DNA from: Thermosporothrix hazakensis
GTDB lineage: Bacteria; Chloroflexota; Ktedonobacteria; Ktedonobacterales; Ktedonobacteraceae
Length of the DNA: 64,000 nucleotides
Assembly: GCF_003253565.1 (NCBI RefSeq)
Contig: NZ_QKUF01000016.1
Coordinates: forward strand, 42,265-106,264
Direction of reading: 5' to 3'
Shown here: in pieces, positions 49,035 to 56,897 of the stretch
How positions within the stretch are numbered: the stretch's first letter is position 1
Layout of the letters: each line of letters opens with the position of its first letter
Notes under the pieces: generated by a model
Told to the model about the DNA's origin: nothing
What the model saw: only the letters and a program-made list of their open reading frames with translations
Databases searched by the model: none
Position numbers and translations under genes: made by a program

Positions 49035-49581
49035 GAGCACTCCTTGCTTTTTCTATCTCCTCAATGGGGATATTCACTATTGGTTACCGTAAAACTTTCT
49101 CTACATAAGACGATATGAGGAACAGGCCTTGACTGGTTAAAAACAAGTGGTCAGCAGGTGATTCGGTATACCTCTCTTCATTATTCCTATCTGGCGGCAA
49201 GTGCCACCTGAATGCTTCGGTGAGGAGCCTGAGTGCACGTGGTCAATGTAAAAAATACGTTCCCTTCTGTGTTGAGCCAGTATCCTCTTGATAGCAGTAC
49301 GAGAATAGCTCTTACCTGGCGCTACATTAAAAGCAAAAGTAGGAGAGTGTGTTTATCCACCTTTTGCTTACTTTGTGACTTCCCATATACATCAAGTATC
49401 AGGTGTGTAAATCTCAACATTCTCTGAGCACCACCCAAATCATTGTGAGGATGAGGGTTCGGGCGTCAGAGACACAAAGTAGGCCGCTGACAAGGTATCA
49501 GAAACTGAGTCGTTTCCATTGGCCCCTTTGCGAACCGGACGGGCACGCATACACACTGGCGTAGCTCACATGATCATACAC
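49035..49581. other. Intergenic region, nothing recognised
   Basis: About 550 bases upstream of the CPBP gene with no supported gene. Both strands were read for relics; the recognisable one starts at 49582. Confidence 0.5.
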
Positions 49582-49815
49582 TCACCAAACAGCAACACTG
49601 TTCATAAACTCTTTCACAGAGCAGACACGCGCTCGGGCTGATGAGCCCGGAGGTATATGGCCAGCGTTCAGGATCAGTTCAAAGCGTGCACTTCCCAATG
49701 ATTGAGCATAGAAAAACTGTTACAGGAATCCTGCGCATATCCTGCAAGCGCGCAAGAGTCAGACCATCCGCCCGCCACCAACGATGCTAATACGAGGAGA
49801 CGTTCGTGTGGTCAT
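49582..49815 (-). pseudogene. Deletion relic of TetX-like oxygenase/hydrolase fusion
   Basis: An ATG at 49815 preceded by GGAGG opens MTTRTSPRISIVGGG, which stops after 18 codons. In a shifted frame the text continues DGLTLARLQDMRRIPVTVF, matching the N terminus of the intact fusion at 56898-58799 (GLTLARILQTRHIPVTVF). After a second shift it reads YAQSLGSARFELI, AGH and EFMNSVAV to a TGA, matching the extreme C terminus of the same protein (YAQSLPNARFELI, AGH, TFLNSVAV). About 560 internal codons are missing. It is divergent from the first TetR gene, just as the intact fusion is divergent from the second. This is a non-functional remnant of a duplicated module. Confidence 0.85.
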
Positions 49816-49858
49816 CAAAAAAACCTCCATTAGATTACGGACATAAAAATTGTATGCT

Positions 49859-49903
49859 GTTCAATTGAACACTGTCCAATTCTACCCGATGCTATGCTAT
49901 AAT
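49859..49903 (+). promoter_or_regulatory. TetR-type operator and promoter of first tetR
   Basis: GTTCAATTGAAC (49859-49870) is a perfect 12-bp palindrome, followed by a half-site TGTCCAATT (49873-49881) and a TATAAT at 49898-49903 that serves the TetR gene. The half-site falls in the -35 zone, so bound repressor would block transcription. The stretch aligns with the region upstream of the second TetR gene (shared TTGAACACTGT, AATT and ATGCTATA..TGTCAAG), which supports function and common origin. Confidence 0.75.
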
Positions 49904-49994
49904 GTCAAGGCATCATAGGCAGAGTACTAACCAGCAGGCAGCCCGCGCACTTTCTGGAGCTTGCTGTGTTCTGGGTTTTTTGGAGAGGAAAGTT

Positions 49995-50606
49995 ATGAAA
50001 ATATGCCGAGAACAGATCATTGAAACTGCCCTGTCCCTGCTCGATCGGGACGGTCTGGAAGGGGTCACATTGAGGAAGGTTGCCGCAGATCTGCATGTTC
50101 ACACCGGGGCTCTCTACTGGCATGTGCGCAACAAACAGGATTTGATTGACGAGATGGCGAACAGACTGTTATCCGAACAGTTCTCGCAGCACGAAGAGCC
50201 GGCGTCGGGTCAGGACTGGGAGGACTGGTTACGAGAGGTATGCCAGCGTTTACGGCAGGCGATGCTTGCACATCGTGAAGGCGCACGGGTGGTTGCAGGA
50301 GCAGGGTTTGCTCGTGCCATTACGTTAAAGAGGCTGGTGGAGGCGATCATTCACAATCTGCTCGTCGCGGGTTTTCCTTCCCGCCTGGCCTTCATCACCT
50401 GTAATACCATTCTCTCTTATGTTTATGGCTTTGTAATTGAAGAACAGGCTGCACCAGGCGATGACGATGCAAACAGGTGCGAGGGGTCAGGTGGCTCGAT
50501 TTTGTCTACTGCCTGGAAGGAGCATCAGGCCAACAATTACACGGCTGATATGGACTTTCTGGCTGGATTGGAACTGATTCTTGAGGGAGTGAAACAGCAC
50601 AGATAG
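49995..50606 (+). CDS. TetR-class repressor (copy 1, orphan)
   Basis: A 203-residue helix-turn-helix repressor. The start is the ATG after GAGAGGAAAGTT; the long upstream extension is not needed. The recognition region GALYWHVRNKQDL and the C-terminal plan (LAHREGARVVAG, FVIEEQAA, FLAGLELILEG) match the true tetracycline-repressor class (TetR_C), not just the wide TetR/AcrR superfamily. A paralogue is at 56173-56790. Its divergent target gene has decayed to a relic (49582-49815), so it may now only regulate itself or act on the second locus, whose operator is similar. Confidence 0.92.
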   Translation: MKICREQIIETALSLLDRDGLEGVTLRKVAADLHVHTGALYWHVRNKQDLIDEMANRLLSEQFSQHEEPASGQDWEDWLREVCQRLRQAMLAHREGARVVAGAGFARAITLKRLVEAIIHNLLVAGFPSRLAFITCNTILSYVYGFVIEEQAAPGDDDANRCEGSGGSILSTAWKEHQANNYTADMDFLAGLELILEGVKQHR

Positions 50607-50611
50607 CAGGC

Positions 50612-51599
50612 TTATGTGCTCCATCCCTTGCAATAAAAAAGAGGAGCACCATTCTTTCTGAGAAAAGCGGATTGAGAGAGTATTTGCAAAACGGCCTGGT
50701 GCGTGTTGAGGTGGAGACGGCGTGCAATCTCGCTTGCCTGAAGGCGGTTGTTGACCCCGAGCTTCTGACGGATGTGTTTCACGTGGTCCTTCACGAGAAG
50801 ACCATCCTGCTTCTGTTGGGCAAGATCATTGATGAAGTGTGTCAGGATAACCTCTATTGAGATCTGTTCAAAAGGCGGGCGTGTAATGGCGGAAAGTTGA
50901 GCTAACGCGGCTCGTCCTATGCTTTCATTCAGGCTCTGGTATGCGGCAATGATAGAGCGCCAGAAGCGGTGCAGGTCGTTATCCTGAGTGTCGAGCGAGA
51001 CCCAGGCTATTGTGGCTGTCCTGTGGCGCCGGTTCATCCATTGAAGGACCGCGGTCGTTTGGCCAAAGCCTGCTGGCGCCTGAATCAGAGTGATTGGATG
51101 CGAAAGAGCCTCATTGAGCCGGGGTAAGCAGGCGCGAGCGTTCAACAAGCTGTGGTGAGAGTTTGGACAGGAGAAGAGGAAAGGAAGCTCGACGAGGAGT
51201 GGTTCTGGAAGGGGCACGAAGCCGGTTTGTTTGCCTTTCAAGCTTTGGGAATGATTGAGATTCGGCAGATGAGGACAGCAAGGCTGGACGACTTGGTTTC
51301 GCGAAACTATGCGCGATGTCTTCCAGGAGCGATAAAGAGAGATAGCTACATTTGCCGATATAGCGTTTTATGATTCTCTCTTGCGTGCGACGATAACCGC
51401 ACCAATAGGTACCGCCTCGCTGTTTTGTTTCCTTGCGTGCGGTATAGTGGCTCCCGGAGCGACTCTGAAAGGAAAATGACGGAATCTGCTCAAGCCATTC
51501 TGACCTGAGGGCCCATGAATCCGCAAGGCCATCAAGCAGAAACTCATAGCGTTGATTCTGCTCAGACCACTTGATTTGATAAGGAATGTATCTGGGCAT
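50612..51599 (-). pseudogene. Broken MalT/LuxR-type STAND regulator
   Basis: The frame from 51599 has the basic, Arg/Tyr-rich N terminus (MPRYIPYQIKWSEQNQRY, then KETKQRGGTYWCGYRR) I associate with large LuxR regulators of this bacterial group. It runs to LSPQLVERSRLL and is lost at a frameshift near 51120. The next frame continues PRLNEALSHPITLIQAPAGF; the following Walker A reads GFGQTT, with the key Lys changed to Gln. After about 90 more residues an internal deletion joins FINDLAQQKQDG to the second half of a LuxR DNA-binding domain (VKDHVKHIRQKLGVNNRLQA). Full-length relatives are about 900 residues. It is surely inactive as an ATP-dependent regulator. It ends six bases from the convergent TetR stop. 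Confidence 0.85.
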
Positions 51600-51757
51600 G
51601 GAGTATCCTTTCAGAAAAAGAGGGATATGGTGTTACCCAACACCTCCAAGTATAGCATATTTCTGTTGGAGTCGAAAAAAGAAACCCGAGGCAGCAAACA
51701 TATCTCGGGTTTTTCTTTTCTCGCCTCTCAACTACATCAGCTTTACCGGCCTTGCCT

Positions 51758-51982
51758 CTAAGCTGCTCGCTGTTTCTTCGATTTCCATAGAATTAAGCCG
51801 CTGATGAGTGCCACTGTCAGCCCCACCAGCAGGAGAACGACACCTCCAGGGAGCTGGAATTCGTGAGGAAGGAAGCCAAGCACGTTAAACCAGTTATCTG
51901 TTCTTCCTCTCAGAGTATTCAGAAACACTCCCAGTCCTAGAATGAACGAAAGCTGACCGAGAATGAGAAACACTAGAGCCAT
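51758..51982 (-). CDS. Small two-TM membrane protein, unknown
   Basis: A 74-residue hydrophobic protein from the ATG at 51982 (a TTG six bases upstream is also possible), with AAAGG a short distance before it. Two membrane segments (about residues 1-22 and 47-67) flank a loop containing a WFNVLGFLPHEF stretch, and the C terminus is basic (WKSKKQ). No family recognised. Confidence 0.5.
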   Translation of the reverse strand: MALVFLILGQLSFILGLGVFLNTLRGRTDNWFNVLGFLPHEFQLPGGVVLLLVGLTVALISGLILWKSKKQRAA

Positions 51983-51988
51983 AACCAA

Positions 51989-52317
51989 TGCCTTTCTTTA
52001 ATAGGTATGTATCCACTTCAGAAGCCACATGACCATGTGGAGTACCATGCTTTGTGTGCACTGTTGTTGCAGTATATTCGGGTGGCAGCAATGCAACATC
52101 CTCCTGATAGGTGGTTCTTTGAGAAGGAGATAAGAAAAGGTCTGGTGAGGTGTGCCGGTAAAGAAGGGCCCTATCCGGTGGTCCTGTTCATTTGCCAGGG
52201 GTATCGGGAAAGAGATAGGATGTGTGCAGGGTGTGCACCCCTATGGGGATATCGTGCCCGTTTGTTTTTTTCTGGGAGAAGAGGTCAGAAACAATTTGAG
52301 AAAGGCAAGAAAATCAC
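51989..52317. other. Intergenic region, nothing recognised
   Basis: About 330 bases between the small membrane protein and the first DinB-like gene. Open frames here are shadows or lack start signals and family features. Confidence 0.4.
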
Positions 52318-52809
52318 ATGGCAACGATACAAGAGCGACAGGCACTTCTTCAGCGGTATTCACAGGCATATGCTGAGGTTCAGCAGGCACTGGAAACATT
52401 TCCTCGCCACTCCTGGCACTTTAAGCCAGCTCCTCATGAATGGAGCATTCATGAGATTCTTATTCATCTCGCAGACGCCGAAGTGCATGGCTTTATCCGT
52501 ATTCGCACCGCTCTTGCTGAACCGGGCTCGCCCATCAGTGTTTATGACCAGGATCGGTATGCAGAACGTTTGTATTATCATGAGCAGAATACTGAAGAGG
52601 TGCTTCATCTCTTCCGATTGTTGCGCCAAACGACCTATCAACTGCTCACGCTCCTGCCAGAAAGCGCCTGGAGCAACACAGTTCAGCATCCTGAGAGTGG
52701 CATACTCAGCCTGGATGACCTGCTACAAACATATACGGAGCATGTGCTTGTGCATATAGAGCAGATGCGCAAAAACGTTCAGCTCTGGCGCGAGCAGGAG
52801 CATGCCTGA
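52318..52809 (+). CDS. DinB-like four-helix protein (copy 1)
   Basis: A 163-residue protein of the DinB/YfiT superfamily, whose members bind a metal through three His residues and include thiol-dependent transferases. The bundle is evident from W-rich PHEWSIHEILIHLADAE, then a second helix set, and a final TYTEHVLVHIEQM, with His residues in the expected places (HLADAE and EHVLVH). The ribosome site is weak. A second DinB-like gene lies at 55377-55853. No substrate can be given. Confidence 0.8.
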   Translation: MATIQERQALLQRYSQAYAEVQQALETFPRHSWHFKPAPHEWSIHEILIHLADAEVHGFIRIRTALAEPGSPISVYDQDRYAERLYYHEQNTEEVLHLFRLLRQTTYQLLTLLPESAWSNTVQHPESGILSLDDLLQTYTEHVLVHIEQMRKNVQLWREQEHA

Positions 52810-53135
52810 GGTTGCTAGCTGGATAGAGGGAAGCAAGCTCTCATGTTCCCCTCCAGCATTGTGAGCGGCCAGAAAAAGTGACGTCGGCGAGAAGCGTGTG
52901 AGAAGCTTTACCAGGAAATGGCTCAGAAAGCTCCGCCCTTTCATAGCCTCTACGCGCTCTCGAAAGCCGAGGGCGGACAAGCGGTTTGAAATCCTTCGCC
53001 TTTGATGCGGGGAGTGTCAACAGGGGTGCCTATCGTTCCAGGGGATTCTATGCAATCAATAGACGGATACCGTTTGCCTGACACACTGTGTCGCATAACA
53101 TATGTTAAGTGAGCTTGAGAGCAGAAACGTTCGCA
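52810..53135. other. Intergenic region, nothing recognised
   Basis: About 325 bases. It holds a 12-bp palindrome TAACATATGTTA at 53096-53107 of unknown meaning and no supported gene. Confidence 0.4.
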
Positions 53136-53180
53136 TGAGGATGGTAAGCTCGCTCCAAAAGGAGCGAAATGCCATCCTCA
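53136..53180. repeat. 45-base two-tier hairpin
   Basis: TGAGGATGG (53136-53144) pairs perfectly with CCATCCTCA (53172-53180). Inside, CGCTCC (53151-53156) pairs with GGAGCG (53161-53166) around AAAA. The two stems are split by unpaired TAAGCT and AAATG. It lies just past the 3' end of the leftward P450 fragment. It could be a terminator or a small folded RNA; no T-run follows. Confidence 0.55.
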
Positions 53181-53214
53181 AGAGAGGTAACAGACAGAGA
53201 AAAGAATTCCCAGG

Positions 53215-53553
53215 TCATGGGAAGATGAACCAACCAAAAGTTGCCGAATCGTTTAGCCTCCAGGGCACTTCTTCAGGCGAAACCGCCAGGCGTCGCAGCA
53301 ACGTCGACCGTAACACACGCAGTTCCATATGCGCGATCTGCTGCCCCACACAGGCGTGAATGCCGCATCCAGACGTCACCATCGGATTAGGCACCCGATC
53401 AAAGTTGAGCTCATGTGTATGAGGAAAAACAGACACATCCCGGTTTGCGGCAAGGATATCAAGCATCATCACCTCACCGGTGTGGATCGTGGTTCCGCTC
53501 AGGGTTACATCAGCGCGGGCAATATGTGCCTGTAATAGGGCTGTGCATTCCAT
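53215..53553 (-). pseudogene. Cytochrome P450 C-terminal fragment
   Basis: An open frame of 112 residues encodes only the last quarter of a bacterial P450: VTLSGTTIHTGEVMMLDILA, ANRDVSVFPHTHELNFDR and the haem loop SGCGIHACVGQQIAHMELR. The N-terminal substrate-recognition part and I-helix are absent upstream. It starts at a chance ATG. It differs from the intact P450 at 45938-47350 (a CYP105-like haem loop), so it is a relic of another gene, not a duplicate. Confidence 0.85.
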
Positions 53554-53953
53554 CGTAACGGATGGGTGGCTCCTGGAGCATGTCAGCGATCCTGAGCCGT
53601 TTCTTGAGTCACTGGATCTCAGGATACGGCGCCTTGCTTCTCTGGTCTTTCAAGGGCAGTCGTGATCAGGAAGGGAGAAAAAAGTGTGCAGTGTTGCAGC
53701 ATCGCTTTCCGAAAATATACTCATTTCAAGGTATACTATAGGGAGCCAGGTGAAAGAAAAATCAGGTATATGACCACCTTCTCTGCTTCCTTTGTGGAAA
53801 ACGAGGACAAGCGAAGCGGGGGGATGGTGCTGGCTGCACTGAAATGGCGGGCACGACTTTCTGACACGGTGCTGCTCACGTTGCCAGGGAAGAGCACTGA
53901 TGAGGTGAGTCAGTTTGCTTTCAGGCTGCTTCAGATTTTAAGAGGAAGAGCAC
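53554..53953. other. Intergenic region, no convincing gene
   Basis: About 400 bases. Small open frames on the plus strand (for example from 53662) overlap the next gene and lack family features. TATACTATAG near 53734 could be a -10 element for the kinase gene, but no good -35 is in place. Confidence 0.35.
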
Positions 53954-54964
53954 ATGAAACCATATACCCTTCTTACACATAAAGGACGCTATCGCCGACT
54001 CCGGGCTATGGCGCAACAGGCGCTTACCCGCTATGGATTCGAGCAGGCAAAACTGACATTATTGAACAATGTGAGTACTCCGATTGTGCGGGTCGACGTG
54101 CCGGCTGGCCGCTTTGTCTTGCGCATCCACGACCCGGCGCAGCTCTCGCGTGATGAGCTGCGTTCTGAACTGCACTGGCTCCTGGCGCTGCATCGTGATC
54201 TTGGGATTGTTGTGCCTTTGCCGCTGACGAACCGCGATGGCGAGCTGCTTACCGAGGTGACGAGTGATGCGGTGCCCGGGCCGCGCGTGATTGTGTTGTT
54301 TCACTGGGTTGAGGGGACGATTCGCGAGGCCAGCCTGGGCGCGAAGGAGTTCCGGGCTGTGGGGAAGTTTATGGCAGGGCTGCATGAGCACTCGCGCCGC
54401 TTCCAGCCGCCTCCTGGCTTTACGCGGCCTCGGCTTAACTGGGGCTGGCTGTTCGGTCCGCAGGCGCCATTGGGCACGTCGCGGGCTGAGGAGGTCTTTT
54501 CGCGCAAGGAGCGGGCGCTCTTCCAGTGTGCATCCGAGCATATCAGGCTGCGAATGGAGGCACTTGGTGAGGGGCCCGAGGTCTTTGGCATGATCCATTC
54601 CGACCTGCATCAGTATAATTACCTGTTTTACCGGGATGAGGTGCGTGCGATCGATTTTCAAGACTGTGGTTGGGGGTACTATCTGTTTGATATGGCGCCC
54701 ACGTTCAGCGAGGCGTTGGAGCGTGAGAATGTGACCGAGGCGGAGTGGGCAGTACAGCGTGCAGCATTTCTTGAGGGATATCAATCGATACGCGCGCTTC
54801 CTCACGACTACGAGGAGCAGCTTCAACTCTTTGAACTGGTACGTCAGATCGATCTGGTCAACTGGGTATTGAGTTGGCCAACGCTCGATCTTCGTGACTG
54901 GGGACCGGAGTTCCTGCGGCACGTCGTAGAGGCGCTTGAACGGCGCTTCCCGGTGCGTGCCTGA
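53954..54964 (+). CDS. APH-family phosphotransferase
   Basis: A 336-residue kinase-like protein of the aminoglycoside phosphotransferase/homoserine kinase II superfamily. AGAGGAAGAG precedes the ATG. The nucleotide-binding lobe contains RFVLRIHDP; the catalytic loop is HSDLHQYNYLF near residue 214 with Asp and Asn in place, and the metal-binding motif is AIDFQDCGWGY. Length and layout fit SrkA/YihE or small-molecule kinases in the superfamily. Substrate unknown; resistance is only one possibility. GC is higher than in neighbouring genes, so it may have a separate origin. Confidence 0.85.
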   Translation: MKPYTLLTHKGRYRRLRAMAQQALTRYGFEQAKLTLLNNVSTPIVRVDVPAGRFVLRIHDPAQLSRDELRSELHWLLALHRDLGIVVPLPLTNRDGELLTEVTSDAVPGPRVIVLFHWVEGTIREASLGAKEFRAVGKFMAGLHEHSRRFQPPPGFTRPRLNWGWLFGPQAPLGTSRAEEVFSRKERALFQCASEHIRLRMEALGEGPEVFGMIHSDLHQYNYLFYRDEVRAIDFQDCGWGYYLFDMAPTFSEALERENVTEAEWAVQRAAFLEGYQSIRALPHDYEEQLQLFELVRQIDLVNWVLSWPTLDLRDWGPEFLRHVVEALERRFPVRA

Positions 54965-55376
54965 GTATTCTCACATACTGTTCTGATTCTGCTCGCCTGA
55001 CAGGAATCCCTCATGCCATCCTGGTGAAGGTCACACAGGCTACTTGCAGGTGTCCCATCCGGCACCTCAGGGAGGTAAGATATGAGCGATGTGCTTCCAT
55101 CTCCTGGCCTTCCATAGCGATCCTGACCGGTGGTATATGTGAGCGCTTCCAGATCCCGCGAGAGTCTTTCTGATATTCTGTCTGCTCCTTGAGCCCCAAA
55201 ACCCATGTGAGAAACGGACTGCTGCGTTCTTACCTGCTTGCCTCAGAAGAACTGCCTTGAGCTCTGGATCGACGCCTGCTCGCATCGAAGCGTGCTGCGA
55301 ATTGGGGTTGTGGCCTCCTTTACGCGTCGGTGCAGAGCTTAAGGCAGAGAGCAGGTGTCCTATTCTTCAAGGTGTT
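54965..55376. other. Intergenic region, possible decayed coding
   Basis: About 410 bases between the kinase and the second DinB-like gene. Three overlapping minus-strand frames around 55011-55206 keep open without recognised motifs; they may be decayed coding sequence, but I could not name a family. Confidence 0.35.
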
Positions 55377-55853
55377 TTATTGAAGCGTTGAAGCAAGTGC
55401 CAGGTCACGAGTTAATTCCGCGTGCCCTACATGTTCAGCTATATGGGTTGCAACAATAAGAAGAATATCGAGTCCCGTGATGTAGCCACGACGAGGATGG
55501 AGATGTTTTCGTTCCAGGTCATCAGCAGAAAGGTTCAGGAGTGTCTGCTGCAATCGTTCACGCAAGGACTGCCACTGAGCGATCAAGGCATCTGCGGACT
55601 GGCCTTTCGCCTGAAATTCTTGCTCGCGATCTCGCTGACTTGGTTGGTCAAACAGCGTGAGGAGGAGACTTTCTTCTGTATGTGCAAGGGTGTGAACAAC
55701 CAGGGCATACAGGCTGTTGGTATTAGGAGCAGGAGGACGCCAGTTCAGTTGGTTCTCATTTAGCCCATCAAGGCATTTGACCAGACGATCGAGCGAACTC
55801 AAAATGGAGTGACAGAAGAGGCTCGCCTCGCGAGATGGGATCTTTGACTTCAT
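55377..55853 (-). CDS. DinB-like four-helix protein (copy 2)
   Basis: A 158-residue DinB-superfamily protein. LNWRPPAPNTNSLYALVVHT carries the first metal His region and LIVATHIAEHVGHAELTRDL the C-terminal His pair, the arrangement typical of the family. It is only distantly similar to the copy at 52318-52809 and on the other strand. AGAGAG lies upstream of the ATG. Role unknown. Confidence 0.82.
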   Translation of the reverse strand: MKSKIPSREASLFCHSILSSLDRLVKCLDGLNENQLNWRPPAPNTNSLYALVVHTLAHTEESLLLTLFDQPSQRDREQEFQAKGQSADALIAQWQSLRERLQQTLLNLSADDLERKHLHPRRGYITGLDILLIVATHIAEHVGHAELTRDLALASTLQ

Positions 55854-56172
55854 TGAGCTTCTCTCTCTTCTTTTTTCTCCTGATTATACTATAGCCATTT
55901 TCTTCTCGTCGAGAGGGGAAGGTTTTCCTATCGTGTACAGACGCGCAAGGAGGCTTGCGTGTCCTGGGAGAGAGACGCAGGTCATTCTTTTTGAAACCAG
56001 GAGTCCTCACCCACTCCTCTAGCTTTATTACCATCTGCCACGGGCTGTCCTGCGTGAAGAGCCGGACAGAGACGAACCCGAGCACTCCGGCAATAATGGT
56101 AATAGGTAAAGCATTCTGAAAACAGCCACTTTTCTATACTCAACAGGGAGAGAAGCGATCGGGTCTCTGCGT
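55854..56172. other. Intergenic region, nothing recognised
   Basis: About 320 bases between the start of the second DinB-like gene and the stop of the second TetR gene; no gene or regulatory element could be supported. Confidence 0.4.
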
Positions 56173-56790
56173 TTACTTCTGAAGCTGTTGTTTTGCTCCC
56201 TCAAGGATGAGCTCCAGTCCTGCCCGAAAGTCCATCTCTGTTGTATAATGGTGAATCCGCTTCTCATGTTGGATTTTCGAGATAAGCGTCTCTTCTGAGG
56301 AACGAGCTTGCTTTATAGAAGCATTGGTTGGTGCTGCCTGTTCTTCGATTACAAATCCATAGACATAGGAGAGAGCTGTAGAACAGGTGAGAAAGGCCTG
56401 ACGGAGAGAGAAGCCTGCGCTCATCAGGCTTTGAACGATCAACTCCATAAGCTGCGCTAACTGGACAGCCCGGCCTAAACCAGCACCTGCAATGACGCGA
56501 GCCCCTTCGCGATGAGAAAGCATTGCCTCTCGTAGATGCTCACAGGTTGCTTGCAACCACTTCGACCATGGCTGCTCTGGAGTTCGTCCTTCCCATTGCA
56601 CGAAATAGGGAGAGAGCAGCGCATTTGCCAGCTCGTCAAGCAACTCCTGTTTGTTCTGCACATGCCAGTAGAGTGCTCCCGCGTGAACATGAAGTTGAGC
56701 AGCAACTTTTCTGAGCGTGACCCCTTCCAAACCCTCGCGATCAAGAAGAGAGAGGGCTATTGTAATAATCTGTTCTCGGCAAATCTTCAT
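56173..56790 (-). CDS. TetR-class repressor (copy 2)
   Basis: A 205-residue paralogue of the repressor at 49995-50606, alike along the whole length (MKICREQII, SLLDREGLEGVTLRKVAA, GALYWHVQNKQEL, LSHREGARVIAG, FVIEEQAAP, LELILEGAKQQ). GALYWHV and the C-terminal domain belong to the true tetracycline-repressor class. It is transcribed away from the TetX-like oxygenase/hydrolase fusion with an operator region between them, the standard tetR/tet layout, so it most likely represses that gene until a ligand binds. Ligand unknown. Confidence 0.93.
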   Translation of the reverse strand: MKICREQIITIALSLLDREGLEGVTLRKVAAQLHVHAGALYWHVQNKQELLDELANALLSPYFVQWEGRTPEQPWSKWLQATCEHLREAMLSHREGARVIAGAGLGRAVQLAQLMELIVQSLMSAGFSLRQAFLTCSTALSYVYGFVIEEQAAPTNASIKQARSSEETLISKIQHEKRIHHYTTEMDFRAGLELILEGAKQQLQK

Positions 56791-56800
56791 ACCACTTGAC

Positions 56801-56856
56801 AGTATAGCATATCCTGGTGTAAATTAAACAGTGTTCAAGTTGAACGGTGTTCAATT
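56801..56856. promoter_or_regulatory. Operator region between tetR copy 2 and the oxygenase fusion
   Basis: GTTCAAGTTGAAC (56833-56845) is a near-perfect palindrome, followed by a further half-site GTTCAATT (56849-56856). Towards the TetR gene (minus strand) a TATACT -10 lies at 56806-56801. Read in that direction the sequence aligns with the copy-1 promoter (TTGAACACTGT, then AATT, then ATGCTATA.TGTCAAG). Three half-sites in one turn-spaced array suggest joint control of both divergent genes. Confidence 0.78.
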
Positions 56857-56897
56857 TTTGGTAGAGAAGATCCCTTTAGATGAGAAAGGAACATTGT

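Noticed and set aside
52007..52759. Long plus-strand open frame of 250 codons
   Set aside because: Most of it lies over the DinB-like gene in another frame and its composition (Arg, His, Cys-rich) is that of a shadow.
53096..53107. Perfect palindrome TAACATATGTTA
   Set aside because: Short, AT-rich and without a paired promoter or a second copy in the window; chance is likely.
53662..53982. Plus-strand open frame of 106 codons
   Set aside because: It overlaps the APH-type kinase start by 29 bases, has no family features and no good ribosome site.
54059..54922. 287-codon minus-strand frame
   Set aside because: It is antisense to the APH-type kinase, whose catalytic motifs are clear.
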